A stretch of DNA of 64,000 nt from NCBI RefSeq assembly GCF_036017915.1, contig NZ_CP107929.1, positions 3,414,001-3,478,000 on the forward strand. The letters are read 5' to 3'. Positions 1-9,700 of the stretch are shown piece by piece. The notes under the pieces are model-generated. The model did no database searches. It was not told the origin of the DNA and worked only from the letters and a program-made list of their open reading frames with translations. How positions within the stretch are numbered: position 1 is the stretch's first letter; each line of letters begins with the position of its first letter. A program made the translations under genes and the position numbers. Source of the stretch: Micromonospora sp. NBC_00421 (lineage in GTDB: Bacteria > Actinomycetota > Actinomycetes > Mycobacteriales > Micromonosporaceae).

Positions 1-1
1 G

Positions 2-1486
2 CAGACCGGCACCCCGTACGTGACCGCGAACTACGCCGAGGACGAGCGGTTCCACCACACCGGTGAGATCGACTCCGGGGTGGGCGAGGAGGGGCTGGTG
101 GCGATCCTCGGGGTGCCGCTGCGCCTCGGGTCGAGCGTCATCGGGGTGCTCTACGCGGCGAACCGGTCGGCCCGCCCGTTCGCCCGGGAGGAGGTGTCGT
201 TGCTGGTCTCGTTGGCCGCGCACGCGGCGGTGGCGATCGACACCGCCCGGCTGCTGGCCGAGACCCGGGCCGCGCTGGCCGAGCTGTCGGCGGCCAACAC
301 CACCATCCGGGCGCACAGCAGTTCGGTGGAGCGGGCGGCGGCGGCGCACGACCGGATGACCGCGTTGGTGCTGCGCGGCGGCGGGATGCCGGACGTGGCG
401 GCGGCCGTCACCGACGTGCTGGGCGGGGCGTTGCTGGCGCTGGACGCCGAGGGTCGGCTGCTGGCCCGGGTGGGCGAGCTCGGCGAGCCGGACCGGGCCG
501 ACCTGGTGGAGGCGGTGGCGGCCTCCCGTACCGAGGGGCGCAGCGTGCGGCGGGGCGACCGCTGGTACGCCGCCGTGGTGGCCGGCACCGAGAACCTGGG
601 CGCGTTGGTGCTGCGTCCCGACGGTGACCTGGTCGACGCCGACCAGCGGATCCTGGAACGGGCGGCGCTGGTGACCGCGCTGCTGCTGCTGTTCCGGCGG
701 ACGGTCGCCGAGGCGGAGGGCCGGGTCCGGGGTGAGCTGCTCGACGACCTGATCGCCCGGCCGTTGCGGGACACCGACGCGCTGCGCAGCCGGGCCCGCC
801 GGCTCGGGGTGGACCTGGACGCCCCGCACGTGCTGGTGGCGGTGGGTGACGACGCGTTCGCGGCGACCGGTTCGGCCCGGCTGCGGGTGTTGTCCTGGGC
901 CACCACGTACGCCTCGACCCGCAGTGGACTCGCCGCGGCCCGCGACGGACGGGTGGTGCTGATGCTGCCGGGGGGCGACGCCGGGGGCAGCGCCCGCGCG
1001 GTGGCCCGGGACCTGTCCCGGGTGACCGGTCGGCCGGTGACCGCCGGGGCGAGCGGGCCGACGGTCGGTCCGACGGCGTTGGCGGCGGCCTTCACCGAGG
1101 CGGACCGCTGCCTCACCGCGCTGGGGGCGTTGGGCCGGGTCGGCGAGGGGGCGAGCACCGCGGAGCTGGGCTTCGTCGGGCTGCTCCTGGGCACCGTCGG
1201 CGACCAGGGGGAACGGGACGTGACCCGGTTCCTCACCGCGACCGTGGGGCCGGTGGTCGACTACGACGCGCGGCGGGGCACCGCGCTGGTGCGCACCCTG
1301 GAGGCGTACTTCGGGGTGGGTGGCAGCCTGGCCCGGGCGGCCGAGCAGCTGCACGTGCACGTCAACACGGTGACCCAGCGGCTGGAGCGGGTCGGGCAGC
1401 TGCTCGGGCCGGACTGGCAGCGGCCGGAGCGGGCACTGGAGGTGCAGCTGGCGCTGCGCCTGCACCGGCTGCGTACCCCCGGCTGA
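2..1486 (+). CDS. PucR-type transcriptional regulator with GAF domain (5' end outside window)
   Basis: The reading frame is open from base 2, so the gene begins upstream of the window; a GTG at 20 is internal. The first ~90 residues look like the end of a GAF sensor domain (GLVAILGVPLR, GVLYAANR, followed by an AVAIDTARL helix). A helical linker and a middle region typical of CdaR/PucR regulators follow. The C-terminus (about residues 425-490) carries the PucR-family helix-turn-helix: an LEAYF helix, then ARAAEQLHVHVNTVTQRLERV, a classic HTH_30. It is a likely ligand- or redox-responsive DNA-binding protein; the inducer cannot be read from the sequence. It converges on the TetR gene with only 27 bp between them. 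Confidence 0.85.
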   Translation, partial: QTGTPYVTANYAEDERFHHTGEIDSGVGEEGLVAILGVPLRLGSSVIGVLYAANRSARPFAREEVSLLVSLAAHAAVAIDTARLLAETRAALAELSAANTTIRAHSSSVERAAAAHDRMTALVLRGGGMPDVAAAVTDVLGGALLALDAEGRLLARVGELGEPDRADLVEAVAASRTEGRSVRRGDRWYAAVVAGTENLGALVLRPDGDLVDADQRILERAALVTALLLLFRRTVAEAEGRVRGELLDDLIARPLRDTDALRSRARRLGVDLDAPHVLVAVGDDAFAATGSARLRVLSWATTYASTRSGLAAARDGRVVLMLPGGDAGGSARAVARDLSRVTGRPVTAGASGPTVGPTALAAAFTEADRCLTALGALGRVGEGASTAELGFVGLLLGTVGDQGERDVTRFLTATVGPVVDYDARRGTALVRTLEAYFGVGGSLARAAEQLHVHVNTVTQRLERVGQLLGPDWQRPERALEVQLALRLHRLRTPG

Positions 1487-1513
1487 GCCCGGCCGGGCGC
1501 CGGTGGGGGCGGC

Positions 1514-2122
1514 TCAGCGTGGCCGCAGGCCGGCCAGCACCCCGTCGACGACCTTCTCCGGGAGGAGCCCGTCGTCCAGCTCCGGGTGCCAGCGCAGCAG
1601 GCGCTGGATCAGCATCGGCCCGGTGAGCAGCGCCATAGCCACCTCGATGTCGAGATCGGCCCGCAGCTCACCGGTGCCGACCCCACGGCGCAGCACCTCC
1701 CGCATCAGCTTCCGCCGGGGCTCGATGATGTTCTGGTAGAGCATGAAGTGGTCCGGGCTGCGGTTCACCTCGGGCACCAGGCACGGCATGATCCGGGCGG
1801 CCCGCGGGTCTATGTTGCGCCCTACCGCGCCGACCAGCAGCACCAGGTCGTCGCGGACGGAGTGCCCGGCGGGTTGCGCGGCGACCCCCTTGAGCCGGCG
1901 CAGCGCGTCCAGCAGCAGGGCGTCCTTGCCCGCCCAACGGCGGTAGATGGTGGCCTTGCCCACCCCGGCGCGGGCGGCGATCGCCTCGATCGACAGCGCC
2001 TCGAGGGTGCTGCCCTCGGCGAGCAGGTCGAGGGTGGCCTCGATGATGGCTTCGTCCGCACGGATGCTCCGCGGTCGCCCGGGCGACCGCGGAGCATCCG
2101 TGGTGGGGTTCGTCTCCGACAT
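1514..2122 (-). CDS. TetR/AcrR family transcriptional repressor
   Basis: This 202-aa protein has an N-terminal TetR helix-turn-helix at about residues 20-66 (IIEATLDLLAEG, then IAARAGVGKATIYRRW, the recognition helix and its flanks). The C-terminal ligand/dimer domain is diverged, as is usual. It lies 12 bp downstream of the DHA2 efflux gene on the same strand, so it is probably co-transcribed with it. The usual logic of such pairs is that the repressor controls the transporter and is released by a transported compound. The inverted repeats at 3739-3760 and 3790-3812 upstream of the transporter are its most likely targets (inference). Confidence 0.9.
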   Translation of the reverse strand: MSETNPTTDAPRSPGRPRSIRADEAIIEATLDLLAEGSTLEALSIEAIAARAGVGKATIYRRWAGKDALLLDALRRLKGVAAQPAGHSVRDDLVLLVGAVGRNIDPRAARIMPCLVPEVNRSPDHFMLYQNIIEPRRKLMREVLRRGVGTGELRADLDIEVAMALLTGPMLIQRLLRWHPELDDGLLPEKVVDGVLAGLRPR

Positions 2123-2134
2123 CGTCCCGCGGAC

Positions 2135-3700
2135 CTATGTGGTCCCGGCCAGTTCCCGCTCCTCCACCGGCGTCGTGGTGGTGGCGGTGGCGGGCCGACC
2201 CGGCATCCAGCGCAGCACGATGAGGATGCCGAGGGCGGCCACCACCGTGGAGATCGCCGCCGCCCAGTGCATCGCCGAGACGAAGGAGTCGTTGGCCGCC
2301 GCGATCAGCTTCGGCGCCGCCGGGCCGAGCTGCGCCGCCGCCGCGTACGCCCCGGAGACGGACTCGTTGGCCGACTCCCGGGCGGGGGCCGGCAGGCCGT
2401 CGAGGGCCGAGGCGATGTCCTGCCGGTAGACCGCGGAGAGCACCGAACCGATGACCGCGACGCCCAGCGCACCGGCGATCTGACGGACGGTGTTGCTCAC
2501 CGCCGACCCGACGCCGGCCTTCTCCCGGGGCAGCGCCGACATGATCGACTCGGTGGCCGGCGGCATGATGTTCGCCATCCCGACACCCTGGAGGAAGAAG
2601 GCCACCAGCACCACCCAGAGCGGCGTGTCGGCCTCGATGAAGGCGAAGGCGGCAAGCGACACGGCGGTCAGCACGAGGCCGACCGTGGCGACCGACCGGC
2701 CGCCGTAGCGACGCACCATCGCGGCGCTGCGGGGGGCGAAGACCAGCTGGGCACCGGCGAACGGCAGGAAGCACAGGCCGGTCTCCAGCGGGCTGTAGCC
2801 CCGGACCAGTTGCATGTAGAAGGAGCTGAAGAACATCACGCCCATCGCGGCGAAGAACACCAGGCCGACGATCGCCACCGGCGCGGCGAACCGGGGCACC
2901 CGGAACAACCGGACGTCCAGCGACGGGTGGTCGCTGCGCCGCTCGTGCGCGACGAACCAGGCGAGCACCGCCACCCCGCCGAGGATGGCGGCCCACACCG
3001 TCACCCGGCCGAAGCCGTGCTCACCGCCGTCGATGATGCCGTAGGTCAGCGCGATCAGCCCGACGACCGAGAGCAGCACGCCGAGCACGTCGACCCGGCC
3101 CGGTCGGGGGTCGCGGGACTCGGGCACCAGCAGGGCCACCAGCACCACCCCGACCGCCACCACCGGCACGTTGATCAGGAATACCGAACCCCACCAGAAG
3201 TGCTCCAGCAGCGCGCCGCCGAGGATCGGGCCGATCGCCACCGCCAGGCCGACCGCGCCGGCCCAGACGCCGATCGCGCGGCCCCGTTCCCGGGGGTCGA
3301 AGACGTTGGAGATGATCGACAGGGTCACCGGCATGATCGCCGCGCCGCCGACGCCCATCAGGGCACGGGCCGCGATCAGCTGGCCGGGGCTCTGCGCGTA
3401 CGCCGACAGCAGCGACGACAGGCCGAACAGGACCAGACCGACGAGCAGGAACCGGCGGCGGCCGACCCGGTCGCCGAGGACCCCGAAGGTGAACAGCAGG
3501 CCGGCGAAGACGAGGGTGTAGGAGTTGATCGCCCATTCCAGCTCGCCCTGGCTGGCCCCGAGGCCGTGCACCGGGTCGGCCAGGGTGCGCAGGGCGACGT
3601 TGAGGATGGTGTTGTCGAGGACGACGACGAGCAGGCTGATCACCAGCACGCCCAGGATCGCCCACCGTCTCGGATGTCCGGTGTTCTCGTGCGGTTGCAT
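2135..3700 (-). CDS. DHA2-family MFS drug/proton antiporter (EmrB/QacA type)
   Basis: This 521-aa polytopic protein is about the right length and hydrophobicity for the 14-helix DHA2 family. The MFS signature loop between helices 2 and 3 is visible (GVLGDRVGRRRFLL), as are the helix-5 glycine/proline-rich motif region (AIGPILGGALL) and the N-terminal motif VVLDNTILNVALRTL that marks EmrB/QacA exporters. It probably exports hydrophobic or cationic toxic compounds at the cost of the proton gradient. The TetR gene follows within 12 bp and a half-site-rich operator region lies just upstream, so substrate-inducible expression is likely. The substrate is unknown. Confidence 0.92.
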   Translation of the reverse strand: MQPHENTGHPRRWAILGVLVISLLVVVLDNTILNVALRTLADPVHGLGASQGELEWAINSYTLVFAGLLFTFGVLGDRVGRRRFLLVGLVLFGLSSLLSAYAQSPGQLIAARALMGVGGAAIMPVTLSIISNVFDPRERGRAIGVWAGAVGLAVAIGPILGGALLEHFWWGSVFLINVPVVAVGVVLVALLVPESRDPRPGRVDVLGVLLSVVGLIALTYGIIDGGEHGFGRVTVWAAILGGVAVLAWFVAHERRSDHPSLDVRLFRVPRFAAPVAIVGLVFFAAMGVMFFSSFYMQLVRGYSPLETGLCFLPFAGAQLVFAPRSAAMVRRYGGRSVATVGLVLTAVSLAAFAFIEADTPLWVVLVAFFLQGVGMANIMPPATESIMSALPREKAGVGSAVSNTVRQIAGALGVAVIGSVLSAVYRQDIASALDGLPAPARESANESVSGAYAAAAQLGPAAPKLIAAANDSFVSAMHWAAAISTVVAALGILIVLRWMPGRPATATTTTPVEERELAGTT

Positions 3701-3738
3701 GCGTCCGGCGCTCCCCCCGGTTCACCCGTCCCGTGCAA

Positions 3739-3760
3739 TACGAGACGGGTAAGACTCGTA
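3739..3760. promoter_or_regulatory. Inverted repeat, candidate TetR operator 1
   Basis: TACGAG-N10-CTCGTA is a perfect 6-bp inverted repeat 39 bp upstream of the efflux gene start at 3700. The TACGA half-site recurs at 3774-3778 and in the second palindrome at 3790-3812, which suggests one regulator binding several sites. Assignment to the neighbouring TetR protein is inferred from position. Confidence 0.55.
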
Positions 3761-3789
3761 ACGGCCCTCACCTTACGAGCGCGATGTTT

Positions 3790-3812
3790 CGATACGACAC
3801 CGGTTCGTATCG
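3790..3812. promoter_or_regulatory. Inverted repeat, candidate TetR operator 2
   Basis: CGATACGA-N7-TCGTATCG is a perfect 8-bp inverted repeat between the B12-binding gene (ends 3826) and the efflux gene (starts 3700). It shares the TACGA/TCGTA half-site with the repeat at 3739-3760 but with a shorter spacer (7 against 12 bases between TACGA and TCGTA). Confidence 0.6.
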
Positions 3813-3825
3813 GATGTGGTACGGG

Positions 3826-4506
3826 TCACCCCGCACCGGCGGAGGGCGGCGCGGGTCGGACCGGCACGCCGCAGGCGACCAGCGCGGCGGAGAAGCTGGT
3901 CAGCCGGGTCGACGGGGGCGGTAAGGGCTCGATCCACCCCGGGCCGGCGGCGTACACGCGTACCTCGGGGAAGTCGCGGCCGAAGCGGACCAGGCGGTAC
4001 GCGCGGCCGGTGACCGGCGTCTGCGACCAGACCACCACGACCCGCGGGCGGGCCCGCAGGACGGCGGACCGCAGCGCCGCCCAGGGCAGGGCCGGCCCGA
4101 GGTGCACACAGCCCCGGCCCTGCTCGCGCAGCGCGGCGGCCACCGCGTGCAGACCCAGGCAGTGCAGCTCGTGCTCGGCCCCGGCGAGCAGCACGCCGTC
4201 GGTGCGCAACCGCCGACCGGGGTCGCGCCGGTGCACGTCCAGCCCGATCCGGACGCCCTCGGACACCGCGTGTTCGACGGCGATCTCGGCGGCGTCGCGC
4301 CCGCGCAACCCGGCCAGCAGCGGCACGCAGAGCCCCTCCCAGACCGCCGCCACCCCGACCTCGGCGGCGAACTCCAGCACCAGCGCGGCGACCAGGTTCG
4401 CGTCGAGGTCCTCGGCGGCCGCCGAGAGCCGCTTGCGCGCCGTCTCGACGGTCTGGACCGGCATCGGATCTGTCAACACCAGACGCACCCCCGGGTAGGT
4501 CACCAC
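3826..4506 (-). CDS. Cobalamin (B12)-binding domain protein, CarH/MerR-sensor-like, no DNA-binding domain
   Basis: The first ~85 residues form a helical bundle ending in IAVEHAVSEG, the EH of the cobalamin-capping four-helix bundle. The remainder is a Rossmann-like B12-binding domain: GVLLAGAEHELHCLGL resembles the base-off His motif, followed by VHLGPALP and VVVVWSQT. In light sensors of the CarH type a Trp lies ten residues before EH; here that position is Arg. No MerR-like helix-turn-helix precedes the domain, so this is a stand-alone module. A shorter start at 4464 is possible. It follows the aminotransferase gene by 63 bp and sits directly upstream of the efflux operon. Binding of B12 itself is predicted, not shown. 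Confidence 0.75.
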   Translation of the reverse strand: MVTYPGVRLVLTDPMPVQTVETARKRLSAAAEDLDANLVAALVLEFAAEVGVAAVWEGLCVPLLAGLRGRDAAEIAVEHAVSEGVRIGLDVHRRDPGRRLRTDGVLLAGAEHELHCLGLHAVAAALREQGRGCVHLGPALPWAALRSAVLRARPRVVVVWSQTPVTGRAYRLVRFGRDFPEVRVYAAGPGWIEPLPPPSTRLTSFSAALVACGVPVRPAPPSAGAG

Positions 4507-4569
4507 TACCAGGGGTTCGCCCGGACAGGGCCGAACGGATGCGCCGTCGGTGGATTTCTCGGCGCCGGC

Positions 4570-5607
4570 TCAGTCGGTGAGTGCCGCCACGGCCAGGTCC
4601 ACGTCCGCCTCGGTGGTGTAGAGGTGGAACGCGACCCGCACCTGCCCGGCGCGGACCGCCGCCCGCACCCCGGCCCGCGCCAACCGCTGCCGCGCGTCGG
4701 GCACCTCCACCGCGACGATCGCGCTGTGCCCCGGTGGTTGCCCCAGCCCGGCCAGGAACCGGTTCGCCAGCGCCACGTCGTACTCCCCGATCACCGCCGG
4801 GTCGAGCTCGGCGACCAGTTCCAGGGCCGGTGCGGTGCCCACCCAACTGAACCAGGCCGGGGAGATGTCGAACCGGCGGGCGTCGTCGGCCAACCGCAGC
4901 GGCGGACCGTAGTAGGTGGAGTGCGGGTCCTTGCCCGCGTACCAGCCGGCGGCGTCCGGGCGCATCCGCTCCCGCAGCGCCGGTGCCAGGTAGGCCAGCG
5001 CCGAGCCGCGCGGCGCCATCAGCCACTTGTACGCCCCGACCGCGACCGCGTCGGCAAGCGAGGCGTCGAACGGCAACCATCCACACGCCTGGGTGGCGTC
5101 CACCACCACCCACGCGCCGTGCGCGCGGGCCGCGGCCACGATCTCGGCGTACGGGGCGACGACCCCGTCGGCGGACTGCACCAGGCTGAACGCCACCAGG
5201 TCGGTGTCGGCGTCGATCGCGTCGCACAACCCGGCCAGCGGCACGGTGCGCACCCGCACCCCCCGTTCCTCCTGCACCAGCCAGGGGAAGAGGTTGGAGG
5301 TGAACTCGACCTCCGGGACGACCACTGTGGCCCCGGCCGGCAGGGCGGCGGCGACCGGCGCGAGCAGCTGCGACACGGTGCTGCCGACCGTGACGTCCGC
5401 CGCCGGCACCCCGACCAGCCCGGCGAAGGCCTGCCGGGACCGCTCGGTCGCCTCCCCCCACACCTCCCACGAGGTACGCCCCACCCGCCAGTCGGCCAGC
5501 GCGTCCTGCACCGCCGTCCAGACCGGCTCGGGTGGGAGCCCGTAGCTGGCGGTGTTCAACCAGCCGGGCTCCGGCTGCCACAGCTTGCGTGCCTGTTCCA
5601 GCTCCAT
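4570..5607 (-). CDS. Aminotransferase class V-fold PLP enzyme
   Basis: This 345-aa enzyme has fold-type I PLP features. The PLP-binding aspartate is in VVVDATQACG, and the Schiff-base lysine is in VGAYKWLMAPRG at about residue 194. There is an N-terminal LNTASYGLPP segment and a conserved TVSQLLAPVA phosphate-cup region. The family includes cysteine desulfurases, isopenicillin N epimerases and kynureninase-like enzymes; the substrate cannot be told. There is no clear ribosome-binding site before ATG 5607, so the transcript may be leaderless. Another class V enzyme of a different subgroup is at 38098-39324. Confidence 0.85.
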   Translation of the reverse strand: MELEQARKLWQPEPGWLNTASYGLPPEPVWTAVQDALADWRVGRTSWEVWGEATERSRQAFAGLVGVPAADVTVGSTVSQLLAPVAAALPAGATVVVPEVEFTSNLFPWLVQEERGVRVRTVPLAGLCDAIDADTDLVAFSLVQSADGVVAPYAEIVAAARAHGAWVVVDATQACGWLPFDASLADAVAVGAYKWLMAPRGSALAYLAPALRERMRPDAAGWYAGKDPHSTYYGPPLRLADDARRFDISPAWFSWVGTAPALELVAELDPAVIGEYDVALANRFLAGLGQPPGHSAIVAVEVPDARQRLARAGVRAAVRAGQVRVAFHLYTTEADVDLAVAALTD

Positions 5608-5674
5608 GGTGTCGAGGCTAGTGACGACCCGGTCACCCGGTCAGCGCCAATCGGCCGGTGGTGGCCCCCGCCCG

Positions 5675-5704
5675 CCGTCGGCCCGCCCACCGTCGGCCCG
5701 CCCG
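5675..5704. repeat. 15-bp tandem duplication
   Basis: CCGTCGGCCCGCCCA is followed directly by a second copy differing only in its last base, in the spacer between the divergent aminotransferase and SPFH genes. It is one of several short tandem duplications in spacers of this window. Confidence 0.6.
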
Positions 5705-5819
5705 CCGCCGTCGTATGTCGGTGCCGGGGTCGGGATCGGGTGCCGGCGCGGTCGGCCTTGACGGGCTGGCCTAGGTTGATGATCCACATCGCGACGAACC
5801 CCTGGAAGGGTGATGCCCC

Positions 5820-6680
5820 GTGCCGGTCGGCTTCACATTCGCCGTCATCCTCGCGATCGGGCTGGCGATCGCCGGCGCGGTGGCGCTCCTCGCCCGCCAC
5901 CGGGACGTCAAGCGCATCGCCGCCCTGGTCGCGCTCGGCTGCCTGGCCGGCGCGCTGCTCTTCGGTGTGGGGGCCAGCGCGCACTCCGTGCCGATCCGTT
6001 CGGTCGGCATCGTCACCAGTTTCAACAAGCCGACCGGCGAGGTCACCGGCTCCGGGCTGAAGTGGGTCGCCCCCTGGCAGAAGGTCGGCGAGTGGGACGC
6101 CGGCCGGCAGAAGTACGACCACATCGGCGGCGACCAGTGTGTCCGGGTCCGCACCGGCACCCTCGCCGACGCCTGCGTGGAGGTGCTGATCGAGTGGCAG
6201 GTCAAGCCCGAGAACGCGCCGAAGCAGTTCATGGACTACAAGGGCGACTTCGAGAGCTTCCGGGGTCAGCGGGTGGGGGTGCAGCTGGACAGCGCGGTCA
6301 ACGACGCCTTCGCCGCGTACAACCCGCTGGAGAAGATCGACGCCCGGACGGGCAACCTGAACGTCGACCTCAAGCCGTTCGCCGAGGGCATCCGGGGCAA
6401 CGCCGAGGGCCGTCTCTCCGGCGACGTCGACATCCTGTCCGTCACCATCACCCGGGTCAACCACGACGACAAGACCGAGGGCAACATCAAGGCCTTCCAG
6501 GACAAGCTCGCGCAGACCCGCAACCTCGAACAGGACCGCAAGAACGCCGACATCCAGAAGCAGATCACCGAGACCAACGCCAAGGTCGACAAGGTGTCCC
6601 GCTGTCTGGAGATCGCGGAGAAGAACGGCAGCACCCCCGGGCTGTGCATCAACCCGGGAATCGTCACCGGCGGCAAGTGA
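5820..6680 (+). CDS. SPFH/Band-7 domain membrane protein
   Basis: This 286-aa protein starts at GTG 5820 behind a GAAGGG ribosome-binding site. Two hydrophobic N-terminal helices (about residues 5-24 and 34-54) anchor it. An SPFH-type beta domain follows (VGIVTSFNKPTGEVTG, VGEWDAGRQ, IEWQVKPENA), then a charged helical region (about 215-265) ending in a Cys-containing tail (SRCLEI, GLCINPG). Such prohibitin/flotillin-like proteins oligomerise on the membrane and act as scaffolds. The paired cysteines near the C-terminus are unusual and could form a disulfide. It converges with dnaE across 46 bp containing GCCGGC inverted repeats. Confidence 0.8.
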   Translation: MPVGFTFAVILAIGLAIAGAVALLARHRDVKRIAALVALGCLAGALLFGVGASAHSVPIRSVGIVTSFNKPTGEVTGSGLKWVAPWQKVGEWDAGRQKYDHIGGDQCVRVRTGTLADACVEVLIEWQVKPENAPKQFMDYKGDFESFRGQRVGVQLDSAVNDAFAAYNPLEKIDARTGNLNVDLKPFAEGIRGNAEGRLSGDVDILSVTITRVNHDDKTEGNIKAFQDKLAQTRNLEQDRKNADIQKQITETNAKVDKVSRCLEIAEKNGSTPGLCINPGIVTGGK

Positions 6681-6726
6681 CCCCGCCGGCTGACCATCGG
6701 CCGGCAGGTGACCACCGGCCGGGCGG

Positions 6727-9700
6727 TCAGCTCACGTTGGCCGGGCCGAGGACGCTCTTCAGGTCGCCCATCAGCGCGGTGGTGGCGGCCACCCGGAAGG
6801 GCCCGAGCCGCAGGGTGGTCACCTTGCCGCCGTTGAGCAGCTTGACGTGCACCTCGGTGTCACCGGGATGCAGCACCAGGGTCTCCTTGAGCCGTTCCAC
6901 GAGCGGCGGGGTGCAGCGGTGCACCGGGATGGTCAGCGTCACCGGCTTGCTGCCCGGGGTGCTGCTGACGTCCGGCATGGACATGTCCATCGCCATGATC
7001 CGCGGGGTGTCGTCGCGCCGGTCCACCCGGCCCTTGACCACCACGATCGCGTCCTCGGCGATGTACTGCCCGATCACCTCGTAGGTGTTCGGGAAGAACA
7101 GCGTCTCCACCCCGCCGGCCAGGTCCTCCAGGGCGGCCGAGGCCCAGGCCCGGCCCTGCTTGGTGACCCGGCGCTGCACGCCGGAGAGGATGCCGGCCAG
7201 GGTGACCACGGCACCGTCGGGGACGGTGCCCTCCTCGGAGAGCGCGGCGATCGTGGTGTCGGCCGCCGCGCCGAGGACGTGTTCCAGCCCGAACAGCGGA
7301 TGGTCGGAGACGTAGAGGCCGAGCATCTCGCGTTCGAAGGCGAGCTTGTCCCGCTTGTCCCACTCGGCGTCGCCGATCACCGGCATCGCCGTGGTGCTGC
7401 CGCCCGCGTCGGTGTCGCCGAAGCCGGCGCCGAACAGGTCGTACTGGCCGACGGCCTCCTTGCGCTTGACGTCGGCGAAGGCGTCGATGGCGTCGGCGTG
7501 CACGGTGAGCAGGCCCTTGCGGGTGTGCCCCAGTGAGTCGAAGGCGCCCGCCTTGATCAGGGACTCGATCGTCTTCTTGTTGCAGACCACCGCGTCGACC
7601 TTGGACAGGAAGTCGTAGAAGTCGGCGTACTCGCCCTTCTCGTCGCGGCACCGCATGATCGCCGCGACCACGTTCGCGCCGACGTTGCGCACGGCGGCCA
7701 GGCCGAACCGGATGTCCTGGCCGACCGGGGTGAACGGCCCGGCGGAGGTGTTCACGTCCGGCGGCAGCACCTGGATCCGCATCCGGCGGCACTCCGACAG
7801 GTAGAGCGCCATCTTGTCCTTGTCGTCACCGACGGAGGTGAGCAGCGCCGCCATGTACTCGGCCGGGTAGTGCGCCTTGAGGTACGCCGTCCAGTACGAC
7901 ACCAGGCCGTACGCCGCCGAGTGCGCCTTGTTGAAGGCGTACCCGGCGAACGGCACCAGCACGTCCCAGACCGCCTGGATCGCGGCGTCGGAGTAGCCGC
8001 GCTCGCGGCAGCCGTCCCGGAACGGGATGAACTCCTTGTCGAGGATCTCCTTCTTCTTCTTGCCCATCGCCCGGCGCAGCAGGTCGGCCTGGCCCAGGGT
8101 GTAACCGGCGAGGATCTGCGCGGCGCGCTGCACCTGCTCCTGGTAGACGATCAGACCGTGGGTGGGGGCGAGGATCTCCCGTAGCGGCTCCTCCAGCTCC
8201 GGGTGGATCGGGGTGATCTCCTGGAGGTTGTTCTTGCGCAGCGCGTAGTTGGTGTGCGAGTCGACGCCCATCGGGCCGGGCCGGTAGAGCGCCAGCACGG
8301 CGGAGATGTCCTCGAAGTTGTCAGGCTTCATCAGCCGCAGCAGCGAGCGCATCGGCCCACCGTCGAGCTGGAACACGCCGAGGGTGTCGCCCCGGGCGAG
8401 CAGTTCGTAGGCGGGCTTGTCGTCAAGCGGCAGGCCCAGCAGGTCGAGCTCCCGGCCGTGGTTGAGCTGGATGTTCTTGACCGCGTCGTCGATGATCGTC
8501 AGGTTGCGCAGGCCGAGGAAGTCCATCTTCAACAGCCCGAGCGACTCGCAGGTCGGGTAGTCGAACTGGGTGATGATCGCCCCGTCGGCGTCCCGGCGGG
8601 TCAGCGGGATGTGCTCGATGATCGGCTCGGCCGACATGATCACCCCGGCGGCGTGCACGCCGGTCTGCCGGATCAGCCCCTCGATGCCCTTGGCGGTGTC
8701 GATCACCTTGCGCACGTCCGGGTCGGACTCGTAGAGGCCGCGGATCTCGCCGGCCTCGGCGTAGCGGGGGTGCTTCGGGTCGAAGATGCCGGTGAGCGGG
8801 ATGTCCTTGCCCATCACCGCCGGCGGCATCGCCTTGGTGATCCGGTCGCCGACCGCGTAGGGGAAGCCGAGGACCCGGGCCGAGTCCTTGATCGCGGCCT
8901 TCGCCTTGATGGTGCCGAAGGTGGCGATCTGGGCGACCTTGTCCTCACCCCACTTGTCGGTGACGTACTTGATCACCTCACCGCGCCGACGCTCGTCGAA
9001 GTCGATGTCGACGTCCGGCATCGAGACCCGCTCGGGGTTGAGGAACCGCTCGAAGATCAGGCCGTGCGGGATCGGGTCCAGGTCGGTGATGCCCAGCGCG
9101 TACGCGACGAGCGAGCCGGCGGCCGAGCCACGCCCCGGGCCGACCGCGATGCCCTGGTTCTTGGCCCACTGGATGAAGTCGGCGACCACCAGGAAGTACG
9201 AGGGGAAGCCCATCTGGTTGATCACGCCCAGCTCGTACTCGGCCTGCACCAGGTGGCCCTCGGGGATCCCGCCGGGATAGCGGCGGGCCAGCCCCTTGAA
9301 GGTCTCCTTGCGGAACCAGGACTCCTCGGTCTCCCCGTCGGGCACCGGGAAACGCGGCATCAGGTTGTGGAACTCGAACATCCCGCTCGGGTCGACCTTC
9401 TCGGCCACCAGCAGGGTGTTGCGGCAGCCCTGCTGCCAGAACTCCGAGGAGTCCACCGCGCGCATCTGGTCGGCGGACTTGACGAAGTAGCCGCCGCCCT
9501 CGAAGCGGAACCGGTTGGGGTCGGCGACGTTGCTGCCGGTCTGCACGCAGAGCAGCACGTCGTGCGCCTCGGCCTGCGCCTCGTGGGTGTAGTGCGAGTC
9601 GTTGGTGACCACCGGCGGGATGTCCAGCTTCCGGGCGATGGTGATCAGGTCTTCCCGGACCCGCTGCTCGATGGAGAGCCCGTGATCCATGATCTCCAGG

